Positions 1 to 7,767 of a stretch of 64,000 nt of DNA are shown here, piece by piece. The notes beneath the pieces are model-generated. The model was not told the origin of the DNA, made no database searches, and was given only the letters and a program-made list of their open reading frames with translations. Both the position numbers and the translations under genes were made by a program. Origin of the DNA: Maridesulfovibrio zosterae DSM 11974 (GTDB lineage: Bacteria > Desulfobacterota > Desulfovibrionia > Desulfovibrionales > Desulfovibrionaceae); assembly GCF_000425265.1 (NCBI RefSeq), contig NZ_AUDC01000011.1, positions 124,001-188,000 on the forward strand, read 5' to 3'. Numbering within the stretch: the first letter of the stretch is position 1; each line of letters starts with the position of its first letter.

Positions 1-1206
1 GAAGTAGAAGACGAGATCAGCGAAATAACTCTCGAAGAAGCACAAGCACATGATCCCAATGTCCAGATTGACGATGAAATGGGTTTCAAAGTCAACATTG
101 AAGATCTCGGACGTATTGCAGCACAATCCGCCAAACAGGTTATTATCCAGCGTATGCGCGATGCTGAGCAGGAAATCATCTTTGATGAATACAAAACACG
201 CATGCACGAAATTGTGAGCGGTATTATTCAAAGACGTGACCGTTCCGGATGGATTATAAACCTTGGCCGCACAGAAGCTGTTCTGCCTAAAAATGAACAA
301 ATCCCTCGTGAAAGATACAAACGTGGTGACCGTGTTCAAGCATTCATCATTGACGTTCTCAAAGAAGCACGTGGCCCCCAGGTCACCGTTTCCCGCTCAC
401 ATCCAGACTACATGACAGCTCTCTTTAAAAGAGAAGTTCCTGAAGTGGACGATGCAACTGTAAAAATTATGGGCGTTGCCCGTGATCCAGGCCTTCGTGC
501 CAAAGTTGCTGTAAACTCCACAGACCGTGATGTCGATCCAGTCGGAGCATGTGTAGGTATTCGTGGTTCTAGAATCCAAAACATTGTTCAAGAACTTCGT
601 GGAGAGCGTATCGATATAGTTGTTTGGAGTCAGGACATAGCCATGTACGCTCAGAATGCTCTTTCTCCAGCAGTAATTACTAGAATTGCTGTTGATGAAG
701 ACGAAAAAACTCTTGAAGTAGTTGTTCCTGATGACCAGCTTACAGTCGCTATCGGCCGTAAAGGTCAGAACGTAAAACTGGCTTCACGTCTTCTCGGCTG
801 GAAAATTGATGTTTTCACTGAAAGCCGCTACGGAGAAATGAATGCAGCAAGTAAAGGTATGGACCAGCTTGCAAGTGTTGCTGAAATTCCACTGGACAAT
901 TTTCTCTCTGCCGGTTTTGAAACTGTCAATCAGGTTGCAGGGGCTTCTGAAGAGATTCTCCTTACTATTTCCGGCATGACTCCTTCTAAAGTATCCGATA
1001 TGAAAGCAGCAATTAAACTGCTCGGAATTGGTGACATAGAAGAAGAATTTGAAACTTATCAAGAAGAAGCAGAAGAAACTGTTGAAACTGAAGATTCTGT
1101 TAAATCAGAAGAAACAGACGATGCAGATGAAGCTGCCGAGGAAGTAACTGCCGAAATGGCAGATGAAGAAAGCGAATCCGGAGAAGATGATCCGGAAGAG
1201 AAATAA
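1..1206 (+). CDS. nusA: Transcription termination/antitermination factor NusA (5' partial)
   Basis: The reading frame is open from base 1, so the N-terminal RNA-polymerase-binding part begins outside the window; 401 residues are visible. In order they show an S1 domain (about residues 65-130 of the visible part), KH1 (VGACVGIRGSRIQNIV, about 180-225), KH2 (VAIGRKGQNVKLASRL, about 245-290), a helical segment, and a very acidic C-terminal tail rich in Glu/Asp from about 345. NusA binds elongating RNA polymerase and modulates pausing, Rho and intrinsic termination. It is followed after 12 bases by ylxR and then infB, the usual nusA operon order. The acidic tail is longer and lower in complexity than in a minimal NusA. 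Identity is secure; only the start is missing. Confidence 0.97.
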   Translation, partial: EVEDEISEITLEEAQAHDPNVQIDDEMGFKVNIEDLGRIAAQSAKQVIIQRMRDAEQEIIFDEYKTRMHEIVSGIIQRRDRSGWIINLGRTEAVLPKNEQIPRERYKRGDRVQAFIIDVLKEARGPQVTVSRSHPDYMTALFKREVPEVDDATVKIMGVARDPGLRAKVAVNSTDRDVDPVGACVGIRGSRIQNIVQELRGERIDIVVWSQDIAMYAQNALSPAVITRIAVDEDEKTLEVVVPDDQLTVAIGRKGQNVKLASRLLGWKIDVFTESRYGEMNAASKGMDQLASVAEIPLDNFLSAGFETVNQVAGASEEILLTISGMTPSKVSDMKAAIKLLGIGDIEEEFETYQEEAEETVETEDSVKSEETDDADEAAEEVTAEMADEESESGEDDPEEK

Positions 1207-1218
1207 AGGTAGTTGTAT

Positions 1219-1458
1219 TTGACCGGAAAAGAAAGCAGCAAGCAACACATACCCGAAAGGTCGTGTGTGATTTGCAGGCAGCGTTTTGCCAAGAAAGAAC
1301 TGTTCAGGTTCGTTAGCGGCAAGGGGGCTTCCGATAACGAACTTATTCCGGACGATAAAAAGGTAATGCAAGGCCGTGGATATTATGTCTGCGGCAACGA
1401 AACATGCCTTGAAAGATTTAAATTTTTTCGGCCACGGAAGAAGAAATTCAGGGGGTAG
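1219..1458 (+). CDS. ylxR: YlxR (DUF448) family RNA-binding protein
   Basis: A small basic protein of about 79 residues between nusA and infB, the standard location of YlxR. It has the family signature CVICRQRFAKKELFRFV near the N-terminus and a second Cys pair (CGNETC). No ATG is available. TTG at 1219 sits 9 bases after an AAAGG ribosome-binding site; TTG at 1213 is the alternative and would add two residues but lies only 3 bases from that site. YlxR proteins are thought to bind nucleic acid and have been linked to RNase P and nucleoid regulation in other bacteria; its precise role here is unknown. Confidence 0.88.
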   Translation: MTGKESSKQHIPERSCVICRQRFAKKELFRFVSGKGASDNELIPDDKKVMQGRGYYVCGNETCLERFKFFRPRKKKFRG

Positions 1459-1464
1459 TATTAT

Positions 1465-4362
1465 ATGGCTTCAAAAATCAAAGTGAAGGAATTGGCCACC
1501 GAGTTAGGGGTCAATCCTAAAGACATACTTCAAAAACTTCGGGAACAGGGAGTGCAGGCTAAAAGCACTGTTGCCGGTATTAGCGAAGAGCATGCTGCGA
1601 CTATTCGCAAAGAACTTTCAGGTGCTTCAAGTGACGTTGTCAGACGTGAAGTACAGCCTGGTGTGATCGTACGGCGTCGTAAAAGCGTAAAGGCCAAAGA
1701 TCAGGAAAATCAGCCTGAATCTAAAGATTCTACACCAGAAACAAAGGAAAACAAAGAAGAAGCTCCACAAAAAGCAACTCCAGCTGCGGAGAAAGTGGAA
1801 GCTCAGGACGAAAAAGCACCAGCAAAGAAAAAGAAAACAAAGAAAAAAGCTCCGGTAAAAAGTGATAAACCTCTTGTTAAGGTAATTAAACCGGAAGAAC
1901 TGAATAAAAAGACAGTAGAAGAAGCCCCCGTAAAAGAAGACACAGCAGCGGCTCCCAAAGCGGAAACACCCCCTTCTGCCGAGCCAGTTGAAAAGAAAGC
2001 TCCCGCGGATGAAACCCCTGCTGCTCCCCCGGCGGAAGAAAAAAGCGTTAAAGAGCCAAAACGTAAGACTGAAGAAAAAGACGTAAAAACCAAAGATACA
2101 GAAGTTAAAAAGAAAAAGCGCAAAAAGAAAAAAGAAATTGAAGCGCCTAAAGTTAAAATTATTTCTAGACCGGATCCAAACTTAGAAGCAGCACAACGTG
2201 CAGCTGAAGGTCCTGGCAAAAGACGTGCACCGGAACGTCCTGGTCCAAGACCAGGTGGTGGACGTCCTGGCGGTCCCGGCGGTAGACCTGGCGGCGGACG
2301 CCCAGGCGGTCCCGGCGGAAGACCTGGCGGCGGACGTCCCGGAGGTAGACCTGGCGGACCTGCTGGAGCAGGCAGACCTGATGCTGCTGGCGGAAGACCT
2401 ATTCCAGGTACTCCGGATCCTAGCAATGATCAAAGCAAGAAAAAGAAATTTAAAAAAGACAGACGTGTTGTAGAGTTTGGTAAAGATTACAAAAAAAGTG
2501 ATCAGGAAAAAGAACTCGAAAGCAAGTTTCGTAAGAAAAAAGGCAAGAAAGGCAGAGGTCGTCCTGAGCCGCAGCCAGTACAGCAGAAACCGCTTAAGGC
2601 TGCTAAACGTAAAATTAAGTTCAATGAAGCCATCAGACTTTCTGACATGGCTCACCAGATGGGACTTAAAGCTCAAGAACTTATTAAGGCTCTTTTCGGC
2701 CTTGGAGTCATGGCGACCATCAACCAGTCACTTGACCTTGATACAGCAACTTTACTCGCAGCTGAATTTGAATATGAAGTAGAGAACGTTTCCTACTCGG
2801 AAGCAGATCTTCTTGTACCTGTAAGTGAAGCTGACGAAGAAAAACACCTCAAAAAACGTCCTCCCATTGTTACAATTATGGGACACGTTGACCATGGTAA
2901 AACATCACTGCTTGATGCAATCCGTCACAGTACCGTTACCGATGGTGAGGCAGGCGGTATCACCCAGCACATTGGTGCATACCATGTTACTACTGACCGT
3001 GGTGAAATCGTATTTCTTGATACTCCAGGTCATGAAGCATTTACTACAATGCGTATGCGTGGAGCTCAGGTAACAGATATTGTTATTCTGGTTGTAGCGG
3101 CTGATGATGGTGTCATGGATCAAACCCGTGAAGCAATCAGTCACTCTAAAGCAGCTGGCGTCCCCATTGTTGTTGCAGTTAACAAAATGGATAAAGAAGG
3201 CGCTAACCCTGAAAGAGTTCAGCGCGAACTCGCAGACTACGATCTTGTTCCTGAAGACTGGGGTGGAGACACAATGTTTGTTCCTGTCTCCGCAAAGCAG
3301 AGAACAGGACTTGATGAACTGCTTGAAGTAGTCCAGTTACAGGCTGAAGTTCTTGAACTTAAAGCCAACCCGGACAAATCAGCACGCGGTAATATTGTCG
3401 AAGCTAAGCTTGATAAAGGTCGCGGACCTGTCGGAACCGTCCTTATTCAGGAAGGTACCATCAATCAAGGCGATCCATTCGTTTGTGGTCTCTACCACGG
3501 ACGAGTCAGAGCTATGTTTGATGACCGCGGTAAAAAGATTAAAACAGCCGGCCCAGCTTTCCCTGTTGAAATTCAGGGATTTGATGGAATACCTGAAGCA
3601 GGTGATGAGTTTATCTGCGTAGCTGATGATAAGATTGCACGCCGTATTGCTCAGGAACGTAAGCTGAAACATCGTGAACGTGAGCTGGCAGGTAAATCCA
3701 AGGTTACCCTTGAATCCTTCCTTGCTTCTAAACCGAATCAGGAAGTTCAGACTCTTAACGTTGTGCTTAAAGCTGACGTACAGGGTTCACTTGAAGCGAT
3801 CGGTGAAGCTCTTGCCAAACTGGCAACAGAAGAGATTAAGGTTGATGTTATCCACGGAGGAGCAGGAGCAATCACAGAATCAGATATTCTGCTCGCATCT
3901 GCATCGCAGGCAATCATTATCGGTTTTAACGTAAGACCTACTGTTAAAATTAAAGAAGTTGCTGAACGTGAAGAAGTAGAAATCCGCTTCTACGATATCA
4001 TCTACAAGCTTGTTAATGAAATTAAGGATGCAATGGGCGGTATGCTCTCCCCGGATATTAAGGAGAACTACCTTGGACAGGCTGAAGTTCGCCAGACATT
4101 CTCTGTTCCAAAAGTCGGAACAATTGCAGGTTGTATGGTTGTAGACGGAAAGCTGACCAGACATGCCAAAGTCAGACTGCTGCGTGACGGTGTCGTTATC
4201 TACACAGGAAACTTGAGCTCGCTTAAACGTTTCAAAGATGACGCCAAAGAAGTTGCCAAGAGCTACGAATGCGGTGTCGGACTTGAAAGATATAATGACC
4301 TCAAAGAAGGTGACTTTATTGAAGCCTTTGAAGAAGTCGAAATTGCAAGAACTCTCGAATAA
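1465..4362 (+). CDS. infB: Translation initiation factor IF-2
   Basis: A GTPase that places initiator fMet-tRNA on the 30S subunit and promotes subunit joining. The 965-residue protein has an N-terminal IF2-N domain ([19 protein letters not shown]), a long Lys/Glu/Pro-rich linker (about 70-240), a Gly/Arg/Pro repeat block (about 258-312), a second IF2-N-like helical domain (about 390-440), and the G domain. The G motifs are G1 GHVDHGKTS near residue 472, G3 DTPGHEAF, G4 NKMDK and the VSAK loop. Domains II-IV follow. The start is ATG 6 bases after the ylxR stop. The repeat block is encoded by G/C-rich repeated DNA unlike its surroundings. Identity is certain. Confidence 0.98.
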   Translation: MASKIKVKELATELGVNPKDILQKLREQGVQAKSTVAGISEEHAATIRKELSGASSDVVRREVQPGVIVRRRKSVKAKDQENQPESKDSTPETKENKEEAPQKATPAAEKVEAQDEKAPAKKKKTKKKAPVKSDKPLVKVIKPEELNKKTVEEAPVKEDTAAAPKAETPPSAEPVEKKAPADETPAAPPAEEKSVKEPKRKTEEKDVKTKDTEVKKKKRKKKKEIEAPKVKIISRPDPNLEAAQRAAEGPGKRRAPERPGPRPGGGRPGGPGGRPGGGRPGGPGGRPGGGRPGGRPGGPAGAGRPDAAGGRPIPGTPDPSNDQSKKKKFKKDRRVVEFGKDYKKSDQEKELESKFRKKKGKKGRGRPEPQPVQQKPLKAAKRKIKFNEAIRLSDMAHQMGLKAQELIKALFGLGVMATINQSLDLDTATLLAAEFEYEVENVSYSEADLLVPVSEADEEKHLKKRPPIVTIMGHVDHGKTSLLDAIRHSTVTDGEAGGITQHIGAYHVTTDRGEIVFLDTPGHEAFTTMRMRGAQVTDIVILVVAADDGVMDQTREAISHSKAAGVPIVVAVNKMDKEGANPERVQRELADYDLVPEDWGGDTMFVPVSAKQRTGLDELLEVVQLQAEVLELKANPDKSARGNIVEAKLDKGRGPVGTVLIQEGTINQGDPFVCGLYHGRVRAMFDDRGKKIKTAGPAFPVEIQGFDGIPEAGDEFICVADDKIARRIAQERKLKHRERELAGKSKVTLESFLASKPNQEVQTLNVVLKADVQGSLEAIGEALAKLATEEIKVDVIHGGAGAITESDILLASASQAIIIGFNVRPTVKIKEVAEREEVEIRFYDIIYKLVNEIKDAMGGMLSPDIKENYLGQAEVRQTFSVPKVGTIAGCMVVDGKLTRHAKVRLLRDGVVIYTGNLSSLKRFKDDAKEVAKSYECGVGLERYNDLKEGDFIEAFEEVEIARTLE

Positions 4363-4374
4363 TAATTAAATAAT

Positions 4375-4410
4375 CAGGGGTGGATTTATTTCCACCCCTG
4401 TTTTAAATTT
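4375..4410 (+). terminator. Intrinsic terminator or attenuator after infB
   Basis: A perfect 10-bp stem (4375-4384 with 4391-4400, CAGGGGTGGA and its complement) with a 6-base loop is followed by TTTTAAATTTTT. It begins 12 bases after the infB stop and just upstream of the next gene of the same cluster, so it probably lowers rather than abolishes read-through. Confidence 0.8.
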
Positions 4411-4416
4411 TTAAAA

Positions 4417-4704
4417 ATGATAATAGGCGTACTGTCACTCGAATTCAGATTACATGGCAACAGATCACTTAAAGATAAACGGAAAATATCACTCAGCCTG
4501 AAGCAGAAGCTTCGAAACAAATTCAACCTCTCAGTATCTGAGGTTGAAGCTATGGACTCACATGAAAGGCTGGTTCTTGCCGCAGTGACAGTTGCAAATG
4601 AAACTCGTAAGGTTGAAAGCAGATTATCAAAAGCTCTGGCGATGATTGAAGCTATCTCCCCAGCTGAATTAGTTAACTGCGAAACCGAAATTTTCAGTTC
4701 CTGA
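4417..4704 (+). CDS. DUF503 (YlxP-like) family protein
   Basis: A 95-residue protein beginning MIIGVLSLEF, with the family pattern of a short beta-strand, a RSLKDKR(K) helix and the VSEVEAMDSHERLVLAAV segment. DUF503 proteins commonly sit between infB and rbfA and are suspected ribosome-associated factors; no reaction is established. The ATG at 4417 lies within the tail of the preceding terminator and I see no strong ribosome-binding site, so expression may depend on read-through or a weak internal promoter. The stop codon overlaps the left arm of the next hairpin. Confidence 0.85.
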   Translation: MIIGVLSLEFRLHGNRSLKDKRKISLSLKQKLRNKFNLSVSEVEAMDSHERLVLAAVTVANETRKVESRLSKALAMIEAISPAELVNCETEIFSS

Positions 4705-4730
4705 TCATTACTGGTCAGGAAAGTTTTTTT
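4698..4730 (+). terminator. Short hairpin with T-run before rbfA
   Basis: TTCCTGA (4698-4704) pairs with TCAGGAA (4715-4721) and is followed by GTTTTTTT. It overlaps the stop codon of the DUF503 gene. With a 7-bp stem and a 10-base loop it is a weak to moderate intrinsic terminator inside the cluster. Confidence 0.6.
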
Positions 4731-4744
4731 AGAGGTATAAAAAA

Positions 4745-5098
4745 ATGAAGACATCCACATCACGCCGCTCTGTAAAAATGGGCGACCAGATCATGCGCGA
4801 AATTGCCACAATGCTCATAGAAGAGATTGCGGACCCACGTCTTGAAATGGTTACCATCAGCGGAGTCAGGATGAATAAAGACAACCAAATTGCTGAAGTG
4901 CTCTTTACCATGTCTGGTGATAAAGAAAAAATAAATGCAGCAATTTCAGGACTTGAAAAAGCTAAAGGGTTCATTCGCAGCAAGCTCAGCAAACGCATTC
5001 GTACCCGCCAGATTCCCGAACTTAGATTTACCCACGATAATTTTCTTGAGGAGATGGTATATGGAAACTCAGTTGAAAGAAATATGCCGGATTCTTAA
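4745..5098 (+). CDS. rbfA: Ribosome-binding factor A
   Basis: A 117-residue 30S maturation factor with a type-II KH fold. Recognisable segments are RRSVKMGDQIMREIATML at the N-terminus, IADPRLEMVTISGVRMNKD and the helix GLEKAKGFIRSKLSKRI, then the family ending PELRFTHDN. It binds the 30S subunit near the 16S rRNA 5' end and acts in cold adaptation and late assembly. The start is ATG after an AGAGGTAT ribosome-binding site. Its last 38 bases overlap the start of nrnA, implying translational coupling. Length and order are normal. Confidence 0.95.
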   Translation: MKTSTSRRSVKMGDQIMREIATMLIEEIADPRLEMVTISGVRMNKDNQIAEVLFTMSGDKEKINAAISGLEKAKGFIRSKLSKRIRTRQIPELRFTHDNFLEEMVYGNSVERNMPDS

Positions 5099-6026
5099 GG
5101 AAGAAAACGACTTTCTGATTGCATCTCATTTTAATCCCGATGGGGATGCACTAGGTTCAACGGCTGCACTTGGCTTCATAATGGAAGCTTTGGGAAAACG
5201 CTACCGCCTATATAACCAGTCCGGTAAACCTAAATCTATGGACTGGTTTGAAACCCCATCTCCTATATTGACTGAAATCCCGAAAGGGTTTGATGGATGG
5301 TACATTATTCTTGATTGCGGAGATGCCCCGCGCATGGGCGAAACGCTCATGAATGCCATGGACCCCGAAAAATCAATTAATATTGACCATCATATGGGCA
5401 ATTCTAATTTTGCTGCAGTCAACTGGGTTGATATTAACCGCCCTGCTGTTGGCGAGATGATTAGCCTTATAGCTCGCGAGCTAGGAATTTCACTTTCTGG
5501 TAAACTAGGTGAGTCCATCTATCTGTCCATAGCAACAGATACCGGCTTTTTCACTTATGGAAACACCAAGCCTGAGACACTAGAAATTATTGCTGATATA
5601 CTTAGACATGGTTTGCAGCTCAGCGAATACGTTCCTAAAATACGCAACCAATGGACTATGACTCGCATTGATCTTTGGACACTGGCGTTAAGCAAAGTTG
5701 AATTGCATCATGACGGACAGACAGCCATGGTTTTTATCTCACAGGAAATGCTGGACGAAACAAAAGCATCCGGCCCTGACTGTGAAGGTCTTGTCAGCTT
5801 CATATTGCGAATTCGTGGTGTCCGTATAGCTATACTCATCCGAGAAGACAGCCCGCTCAGATATAAATTCAGTTTACGCTCACAGAGTAAAGACAATGTA
5901 CAGACAATAGCTTCTCTCTTTGGCGGAGGTGGTCATAAAAACGCCAGCGGCGGGCTTATTGAAAACAACCCTGAAACCGTACGTGAAAGATTAATTGAAG
6001 CCATTGGTGAGCAGTTAAAGAAATAA
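5061..6026 (+). CDS. nrnA: NrnA-type DHH phosphoesterase (nanoRNase/pAp phosphatase)
   Basis: A 321-residue DHH-DHHA1 enzyme that degrades 2-5-nt RNAs and, in many homologues, dephosphorylates 3'-phosphoadenosine 5'-phosphate (pAp). DHH motifs visible are SHFNPDGDALGS, LDCGDAPRMGE and NIDHHMGN; the DHHA1 substrate motif GGGGHKNASGG is near the C-terminus. I chose ATG 5061, which has a GAGGAG site 5-8 bases upstream inside rbfA; the frame is open further upstream only because it overlaps rbfA. In a sulfate reducer, pAp removal may matter less because dissimilatory reduction uses APS rather than PAPS, so the nanoRNase role is the likelier main function (inference). Confidence 0.92.
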   Translation: METQLKEICRILKEENDFLIASHFNPDGDALGSTAALGFIMEALGKRYRLYNQSGKPKSMDWFETPSPILTEIPKGFDGWYIILDCGDAPRMGETLMNAMDPEKSINIDHHMGNSNFAAVNWVDINRPAVGEMISLIARELGISLSGKLGESIYLSIATDTGFFTYGNTKPETLEIIADILRHGLQLSEYVPKIRNQWTMTRIDLWTLALSKVELHHDGQTAMVFISQEMLDETKASGPDCEGLVSFILRIRGVRIAILIREDSPLRYKFSLRSQSKDNVQTIASLFGGGGHKNASGGLIENNPETVRERLIEAIGEQLKK

Positions 6027-6132
6027 CACTCCAAAAGACACAATAATTTTTTATATATTTACTGCGGTTCATACATATTTCAATATACTACTGCATCTAC
6101 CTGATATTTATGCAAACAGACCAGACTCTAGA

Positions 6133-6161
6133 TTGGTTAAAAAATAATGCATATTTTTAAT
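6133..6161 (+). promoter_or_regulatory. Possible sigma-70 promoter for truB
   Basis: TTGGTT (6133-6138), a 17-base spacer and TTTAAT (6156-6161) lie 32 bases before truB, in a 167-base gap after nrnA that is otherwise A/T-rich and lacks a terminator. The match is partial. Confidence 0.35.
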
Positions 6162-6193
6162 GTGGTTAGCGCAGCCTATAAAAGGAATTTTAA

Positions 6194-7129
6194 GTGGGAA
6201 GAAAGCCTCGTACAAGCCCTTTTCAAAAGCATGGCGTACTGGTTCTGAATAAGCCTTCAGGACCAACATCAACTGATTGTCTGAATTCTATCAAGCGCGA
6301 ATTTAAACAATATAAAATTGGACATGCAGGAACACTTGATCCTCTTGCTGAGGGAGTTCTGCTTGTCATGCTGGGTCAGGCAACAAAACTAGGGCCTTAT
6401 TTAACAGGACATGATAAAGTATACACCGGAAGCCTGAGTATAGGTAGAAGTACAGATACTTACGACATTCAAGGCACAGAAACTTTCACCGGCGACATTT
6501 CTGAAATTACAGAAAAAATGGTGGAAAGTGAAATTTTTGCATGGAATGACTTGACTAGTCAGGAGGTTCCCGCATATTCCGCAGCTAAGCACAAGGGCAA
6601 ACCCCTCTATGAGCTGGCTCGAAAAGGCGAGGAAACCCCCGTCAAAATCAAGAGCATTGAAATTTTTGACGCTGAACCGCTGGAAGTGAGTCTGCCAATG
6701 GCCCGTTTCCGAGTTGGGTGCTCAGCCGGCACCTACATACGCTCCCTGGTCCACAGCTTGGGGTCGCGACTCGGATGTGGCGCAGTAATGGAATCACTTA
6801 GACGTGAAGAAAGTCGGCCTTACCGACTTAGTGAAGCACATAAACTCGACGAAGTTTTAGCCGATTCTGATGGATTTGAGGCTCGTGTCATTCCAATTGC
6901 GGATGCACTTCCTCACTGGCATAGGTTTACTGTTTCAGAAAGCCTTGCTGCAAATATTAAGAACGGTGCTCGAATCAAAGTTGAGGATGTATGTCCTGAT
7001 CAAAAGGACATTATCGAAGGTGAAAGGGCTATGATCCTTGAAACTGACGGTACTGCACTTGCCCTTATGGAGACTAAGTCATTTGACGAGAGGCTCTTCT
7101 GGGTTATTCTTCGCGGCTTGTGGGGATGA
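6194..7129 (+). CDS. truB: tRNA pseudouridine-55 synthase TruB
   Basis: Makes pseudouridine 55 in the T-loop of tRNAs. The 311-residue protein has motif [14 protein letters not shown] and the catalytic motif [16 protein letters not shown], with the nucleophilic Asp at about residue 49. Later motifs are [19 protein letters not shown] and [12 protein letters not shown], and the C-terminal part is PUA-like. It begins with GTG at 6194, 8 bases after AAAGGA; no suitable ATG is nearby. rpsO follows 68 bases later. Length is typical. Confidence 0.96.
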   Translation: MGRKPRTSPFQKHGVLVLNKPSGPTSTDCLNSIKREFKQYKIGHAGTLDPLAEGVLLVMLGQATKLGPYLTGHDKVYTGSLSIGRSTDTYDIQGTETFTGDISEITEKMVESEIFAWNDLTSQEVPAYSAAKHKGKPLYELARKGEETPVKIKSIEIFDAEPLEVSLPMARFRVGCSAGTYIRSLVHSLGSRLGCGAVMESLRREESRPYRLSEAHKLDEVLADSDGFEARVIPIADALPHWHRFTVSESLAANIKNGARIKVEDVCPDQKDIIEGERAMILETDGTALALMETKSFDERLFWVILRGLWG

Positions 7130-7197
7130 TTCCCTGCGGGAACATCAGTTCCAGCACAAACATACACTCACGCATCGACGTGAAGGAGGATAGCGCT

Positions 7198-7467
7198 GTG
7201 GTTATGACTGCTGAAGATAAGGCAAAAGTTATTGAAGAGTACTCGACCAAACCCGGTGACACCGGCTCCCCTGAAGTACAGGTAGCACTTCTTACTGCAA
7301 GAATCACTTACCTGACTGACCACTTCAAAAGCCACAAAAAGGATTTTCACTCCCGCACAGGCCTGCTTAAAATGGTCGGCCAGCGCAGAAATATCCTGAA
7401 GTACCTGAAGTCTAAAGACATTCAGCGTTACCGTGATCTTATTGCAAGACTTGGTCTCCGCAAATAA
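7198..7467 (+). CDS. rpsO: 30S ribosomal protein S15
   Basis: An 89-residue primary rRNA-binding protein of the 30S platform. Family landmarks are [44 protein letters not shown] and [12 protein letters not shown]. The start is taken as GTG 7198, 7 bases after a perfect AAGGAGGA; this gives the canonical 89 residues and normal spacing of the N-terminal T-A-E. ATG 7204 would be two codons shorter. It lies between truB and pnp, as in many bacteria, and is followed directly by a strong terminator. Confidence 0.97.
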   Translation: MVMTAEDKAKVIEEYSTKPGDTGSPEVQVALLTARITYLTDHFKSHKKDFHSRTGLLKMVGQRRNILKYLKSKDIQRYRDLIARLGLRK

Positions 7468-7477
7468 GCAGTTTTTC

Positions 7478-7507
7478 AGGGGGAGGTTTTACCTCCCCCT
7501 TTTTTTG
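7478..7507 (+). terminator. Intrinsic terminator after rpsO
   Basis: A 9-bp G/C-rich stem (AGGGGGAGG 7478-7486 with 7492-7500), a TTTTA loop and a run of T to 7506. It is strong and should separate rpsO from pnp. Confidence 0.92.
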
Positions 7508-7767
7508 ATTTTTTATACTCTTGTATTTCCATATGACTTTACATCATATTGATGGTAGTTGATTTTAGTTGAATAACTAAATTTAAAATATATTCCTGAT
7601 CTGATTGCAGACAGGACAGGCGGAATCCGCAATTTCCCATGATGAATTTTTAGTTGGCTGAGGAAGGCGTTTATCTTACAGATGAAATCCTCCCTAAGCC
7701 GGCTGGAAAATTCGGGTAGCTTCGGATTCCCTGATTAAAAAATGATTTACTTTAATGAGGATTTTTA
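7508..7767 (+). promoter_or_regulatory. pnp leader with long stem-loop
   Basis: There is no gene in this 260-base stretch. The main structure is a stem of GGCTGAGGAAGG (7656-7667) with CCTCCCTAAGCC (7689-7700), two mismatches, extended by TTTATC (7670-7675) with GATGAA (7681-7686) around a TTACA loop. A small GCGG-AAT-CCGC hairpin lies at 7620-7630. Upstream A/T-rich DNA (about 7555-7600) probably contains the promoter, but no clean -35/-10 pair is visible. In enterobacteria a leader stem of pnp mRNA is cut by RNase III and then used by PNPase to control its own synthesis; a similar role is inferred here from position and shape only. Confidence 0.55.

Noticed and set aside
1803-2426. A 207-codon open frame on the minus strand antisense to the infB linker
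   Set aside because: It is Pro/Gly/Ser-rich low-complexity sequence produced by the repeats in infB and has no ribosome-binding site; infB is certain.
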